Origin: WTAW01 sp964406575
Lineage (GTDB): Bacteria; Acidobacteriota; Aminicenantia; Aminicenantales; Aminicenantaceae
Direction: 5' to 3'
DNA: 36,510 nucleotides
Assembly: GCA_964406575.1 (NCBI GenBank)
Contig: CAYOSH010000036.1
Location: 1 to 36,510 of the forward strand
Part shown: positions 34,307 to 36,510 of the stretch, one piece after another
How positions within the stretch are numbered: the first letter of the stretch is position 1
How the letters are laid out: every line of letters begins with the position of its first letter
Translations under genes and position numbers: made by a program
Notes under the pieces: generated by a model
Databases searched by the model: none
Told to the model about the DNA's origin: nothing
The model's input: the letters and a program-made list of their open reading frames with translations, nothing else

Positions 34307-35233
34307 TTAACTCCTCTTTGGTAAAGGCCGTAGACGTCCAGCCCCAGAAAATCTGTTAAAGGTTGCCGCGCGATCTGGTATTTGTTTGACATCAAGACCG
34401 ATTGTGGACAGCGCGCCCATCATATCGACCATCGGGTTGGCGGTATCTGAGATAGGGCCAAAACATCCCCGACAGGGCATGTAGGCTTTGATGCATCTGG
34501 GCGTTTTCTCATGTCCCCCGCAACCTGATCTTGTCGCAGGGCCGTTGCACAGGAACCCTTGTTCCATAAAACAACGAACGGTATCCATAGGCTTGCCGAT
34601 TTCAAAGTTAACGGGTTCAAGGGGTCTTTTGATGTTTGATACGGCTTTCTTCTCTCTGATCGTGGGGCAGTCATCACAGACGCTCTTTCCAGGAAGTTGG
34701 ATTTCTCTTCCTTCGAGAAGTGCAGTCAATGCTTCAGCGACCATTTCAGGTGGTGTCGGACAACCGGGCAATTTGTGATCGACCTTGACGACTTCATGCA
34801 GAGCGTAGATTCTATCTGTAAATGGTGACACTCCTTGTGAGGGTGTATCGGCTGAATCTGTGGTCACTAAACCCCGAAAAATTTTGTCCTGAAGTTCATC
34901 CACCGTAAACTGATTAGCCAGAGCGGGCACGCCACCATAACAAGCGCAGGAACCTAGAGCAATAAGTGTATTACACTTTCTCCTCATCTCCTCAGCGATT
35001 TCTTTGTTCTCTTCCACCCGGATTCCGCCAGAAATAATTCCCACATCGGCTTCGGGAATCACCGGACCTGGTTGATCGCCCATTTGTCCAAATAATTTAT
35101 GATCCATAAGTACCGGTATATGGACAAACTCTAGCTGGGGTAAAAGGTCAAGAAGTGGCTCCCCAATGTCAAGGATGGTGACTTCACATCCTGCACAGAT
35201 GGTAAACCATTCTTCCGCAACTCTAACAGCCAT
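34307..35233 (-). CDS. mvhG: [NiFe] hydrogenase small subunit, group 3 (MvhG type)
   Basis: The 308-residue electron-transfer subunit has cysteines for three iron-sulfur clusters. C13 and C16 (ICAGC), C96 (GSCACYGG) and C158 (PGCPTPPE) hold the proximal cluster. C186, 189, 221, 229, 238, 247, 254 and 257 serve the medial and distal ones. There is no Tat signal, so the enzyme is cytoplasmic, as expected for group 3. GGAGGTG precedes the ATG. It is the first gene of the minus-strand hydrogenase-sensor block that runs on toward 25440. Confidence 0.95.
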   Translation of the reverse strand: MAVRVAEEWFTICAGCEVTILDIGEPLLDLLPQLEFVHIPVLMDHKLFGQMGDQPGPVIPEADVGIISGGIRVEENKEIAEEMRRKCNTLIALGSCACYGGVPALANQFTVDELQDKIFRGLVTTDSADTPSQGVSPFTDRIYALHEVVKVDHKLPGCPTPPEMVAEALTALLEGREIQLPGKSVCDDCPTIREKKAVSNIKRPLEPVNFEIGKPMDTVRCFMEQGFLCNGPATRSGCGGHEKTPRCIKAYMPCRGCFGPISDTANPMVDMMGALSTIGLDVKQIPDRAATFNRFSGAGRLRPLPKRS

Positions 35234-35606
35234 TTTTCACCTCCATAATAAATTTGGGATAAATACGTGTGAAATCATGGAAAAATATTCTTTATTTTTC
35301 TATGTCAAAGACTTCACCGAAACATATGAACTTACCTAAAATGTACAACCTTGTCAATACTTTTTGCGCATTTCCCAAATTTTTTTGTGATTTAAGTATC
35401 AGAAAAGAAATCAGATAGAATTAATAGGATAAGTGGGGATAAGGGCGAAAAAGAGAAAAAAGCGTCTCAAAGAAGCGAGATTTCTCCCCGGAATTTTCGG
35501 CAGAGAAAAGCTCTCCAGGAAAATATTCTATTTAAACTTGCTTTTTTTATCAAAAAAAAAGTACAATTTAGGAACATAAAATTAACTCACTCAAGAAGGA
35601 GGAAGA
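35234..35606. other. Divergent intergenic region between mvhG and a lipoprotein gene
   Basis: 373 AT-rich bases contain no gene. On the minus strand TTGACA (35352-35357) and TAAGTT (35329-35334) with 17 bases between could drive mvhG, though the -10 is poor. On the plus strand TTGCTT (35538-35543) and TACAAT (35562-35567), 18 apart, could drive the lipoprotein gene. I see no sigma54 or Fur-type element. AAATTTGGGA near 35247 recurs inverted near 35375, possibly by chance. Confidence 0.5.
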
Positions 35607-36296
35607 ATGGATAGAAAAACTCTTTCTTTATTGGGAGTCATTCTTGTCTTGTGTTTTTTTTGTAGCTGTTCCTCACCCCCTGAACAACAACTCCTCAACA
35701 GGTATTTTTCTGCCCTCAGCTTGAACGATAACACGACACTTTCAACAATTGCCCTGGAACCTAGCGATATGCCTGCAGAGAAATGGGAGATCTTGAATGT
35801 CAGTGAAGAGAGCGTTGAGCCTTTTAGGCTACCAGAGATGAACAAGGAAGAACTGGACTTAAAGAAAAAGTTAGAGGATCACGTTGGTGCCACTATAGAT
35901 GCCAGAGATGCCTGGGATAATGCCGTTTATGAAGAGGAACGAGCAAGAACAACGGCTGCCAAGCGTGCAGCGAAAGCCAAAGCCGATGAGCTGAAGGTCA
36001 AGTACGATGAAGTCTATGAAGAGCATAAAGAACTGCAGAGACAATACAATGAGGCAAAAGCCGCTGCCGCAAAAGAAGAGGACATTGCGACATTCTCTCT
36101 CGGCACAGGCGAACTCCCCACCATACGGGATTTTACAGGTGAGGTGCACAGTAAGGAAGTTGAGGTGAAAACAGAAGGTGAGGGTAGCGTGAAGAATTAC
36201 AAGATCTATATGAGAAGATACATCTTGCAGGATGAGGCGACTGGGATGCACAATAGGGGGAGATGGATCATCACCAAATTTGAAGGCCTCAACTGA
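35607..36296 (+). CDS. Putative lipoprotein with coiled-coil region
   Basis: The protein has 229 residues. A basic start and hydrophobic segment lead to a lipobox-like FCSC with the acylated cysteine probably at C21. The middle part (about 85-155) is rich in Ala, Lys and Glu (for example ARTTAAKRAAKAKADELKVK) and is probably a long helix or coiled coil. The C-terminal 60 residues look like a small beta domain. I recognise no family. An AAGGAGG ribosome site lies four bases before the ATG. It stands alone between mvhG and the tRNA genes and is probably anchored in a membrane facing the periplasm. Confidence 0.8.
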   Translation: MDRKTLSLLGVILVLCFFCSCSSPPEQQLLNRYFSALSLNDNTTLSTIALEPSDMPAEKWEILNVSEESVEPFRLPEMNKEELDLKKKLEDHVGATIDARDAWDNAVYEEERARTTAAKRAAKAKADELKVKYDEVYEEHKELQRQYNEAKAAAAKEEDIATFSLGTGELPTIRDFTGEVHSKEVEVKTEGEGSVKNYKIYMRRYILQDEATGMHNRGRWIITKFEGLN

Positions 36297-36304
36297 TTGA
36301 GTTA

Positions 36305-36333
36305 TTGACTCTTCTTCCAATTTCCTTTATAAA
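36305..36333 (+). promoter_or_regulatory. Promoter of the tRNA genes
   Basis: TTGACT (36305-36310) and TATAAA (36328-36333) are separated by 17 bases, which puts the transcription start about ten bases before the tRNA-Lys 5' end. Confidence 0.7.
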
Positions 36334-36351
36334 TACTATTTTTCTTTGAGC

Positions 36352-36426
36352 GGGCCGTTAGCTCAGAGGGAGAGCACCGGCCTTTTAAGCCGGGTGTCGC
36401 TGGTTCGAGTCCAGCACGGCTCACCA
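36352..36426 (+). tRNA. tRNA-Lys (anticodon UUU)
   Basis: A full cloverleaf is visible. GGGCCGT pairs with ACGGCTC, with one G-T wobble. The D stem is GCTC/GAGC and the anticodon stem is CCGGC/GCCGG around loop CTTTTAA. The T arm is GCTGG-TTCGAGT-CCAGC, and CCA is encoded at 36424-36426. Confidence 0.97.
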
Positions 36427-36435
36427 CCCACTCGC

Positions 36436-36510
36436 GCTCCTGTCGTCTAGCCTGGTCTAGGACACCGCCCTTTCAAGGCGGCGACACGGGTTCAAATCCC
36501 GTCAGGAGCG
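36436..36510 (+). tRNA. tRNA-Glu (anticodon UUC), cut at the window end
   Basis: GCTCCTG pairs with CAGGAGC. The anticodon stem CCGCC/GGCGG encloses CTTTCAA, and the T arm is ACGGG-TTCAAAT-CCCGT. The window ends at the discriminator base, so whether CCA is encoded cannot be seen. It lies nine bases after tRNA-Lys, probably on the same transcript. Confidence 0.96.

Noticed and set aside
35247..35385. AAATTTGGGA and its inverted copy in the mvhG upstream region
   Set aside because: The arms are about 120 bases apart in AT-rich DNA and short enough to occur by chance.
35234..35606. Sigma54 promoter for mvhG
   Set aside because: I found no GG-N10-GC element with the needed sequence on the minus strand; only a sigma70-like candidate is present.

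Overview
The window is bacterial DNA with mostly moderate base composition and AT-rich intergenic stretches. It holds 27 protein genes (one of them an internally deleted relic) and two tRNA genes at the right end. It contains no rRNA, CRISPR array or insertion sequence that I can see. The gene content points to a strict anaerobe living on amino acids or peptides with hydrogen cycling: a secreted dipeptidyl-peptidase, a very large NAD-type glutamate dehydrogenase, a group 3 [NiFe] hydrogenase with HdrA/MvhD partners, and a sensory [FeFe]-hydrogenase-like protein. Lipoprotein signals suggest a diderm. Candidatus Aminicenantes or a related Acidobacteriota-like lineage would fit, but that is an inference from gene content, since no phylogenetic marker beyond tRNAs is present.

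Layout. 213-4241 (minus): a three-gene operon of S9B peptidase, methyltransferase and UbiA-type prenyltransferase. 4294-5187 (minus): an unknown membrane-anchored protein. 5448-5657 (plus): an internally deleted hot-dog thioesterase. 5672-8557 (minus): large glutamate dehydrogenase. 8756-9764 (minus): hypB-hypA nickel insertion genes. 9765-10463: a long intergenic region with a good sigma70 promoter. 10464-20150 (plus): a seven-gene redox operon encoding a QmoC-like membrane protein, an HdrA(N-terminal)-NuoE fusion, an HndB-like ferredoxin, a NuoF-GltD fusion, a NuoG-ferredoxin-HdrA fusion, MvhD and a 68-residue unknown protein. 20160-23297 (minus): a convergent second module of the same logic (64-residue unknown protein, full-length HdrA, second MvhD). 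23494-23940 (plus): a Fur-family regulator with a Fur-box-like operator on its own promoter. 23977-24168 (minus): a small unknown protein. 24389-25183 (minus): a response regulator with a duplicated cysteine motif, preceded by a canonical sigma54 promoter. 25440-28837 (minus): NtrC-type regulator, PAS histidine kinase and an ATPase-domain protein. 28845-32096 (minus): PHP protein, two DRTGG proteins, a sensory [FeFe]-hydrogenase-like protein and an anti-sigma-type ATPase. 32243-35233 (minus): hydrogenase protease, MvhA and MvhG. 35607-36296 (plus): a lipoprotein. 36352-36510 (plus): tRNA-Lys and tRNA-Glu.

How it may work together. MvhAG would oxidise or make H2 and pass electrons through MvhD to HdrA-type flavoproteins. 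Those would exchange electrons with ferredoxin, NAD(H) through the NuoE/NuoF parts, NADP(H) through the GltD part, and the quinone pool through the QmoC-like protein. No HdrB is present, so a heterodisulfide is unlikely to be the acceptor. The most striking point is that the HdrA polypeptide appears to be split and re-partnered. Its N-terminal FAD/[4Fe-4S] part is fused to NuoE in one gene, and the remaining HdrA, without that part, is fused to a NuoG-type ferredoxin in another. Beside the hydrogenase lies a probable redox/H2-sensing relay: a hydrogenase-like sensor with its proton-transfer cysteine replaced, kinases, an NtrC regulator, and a sigma54-driven cysteine-rich response regulator.
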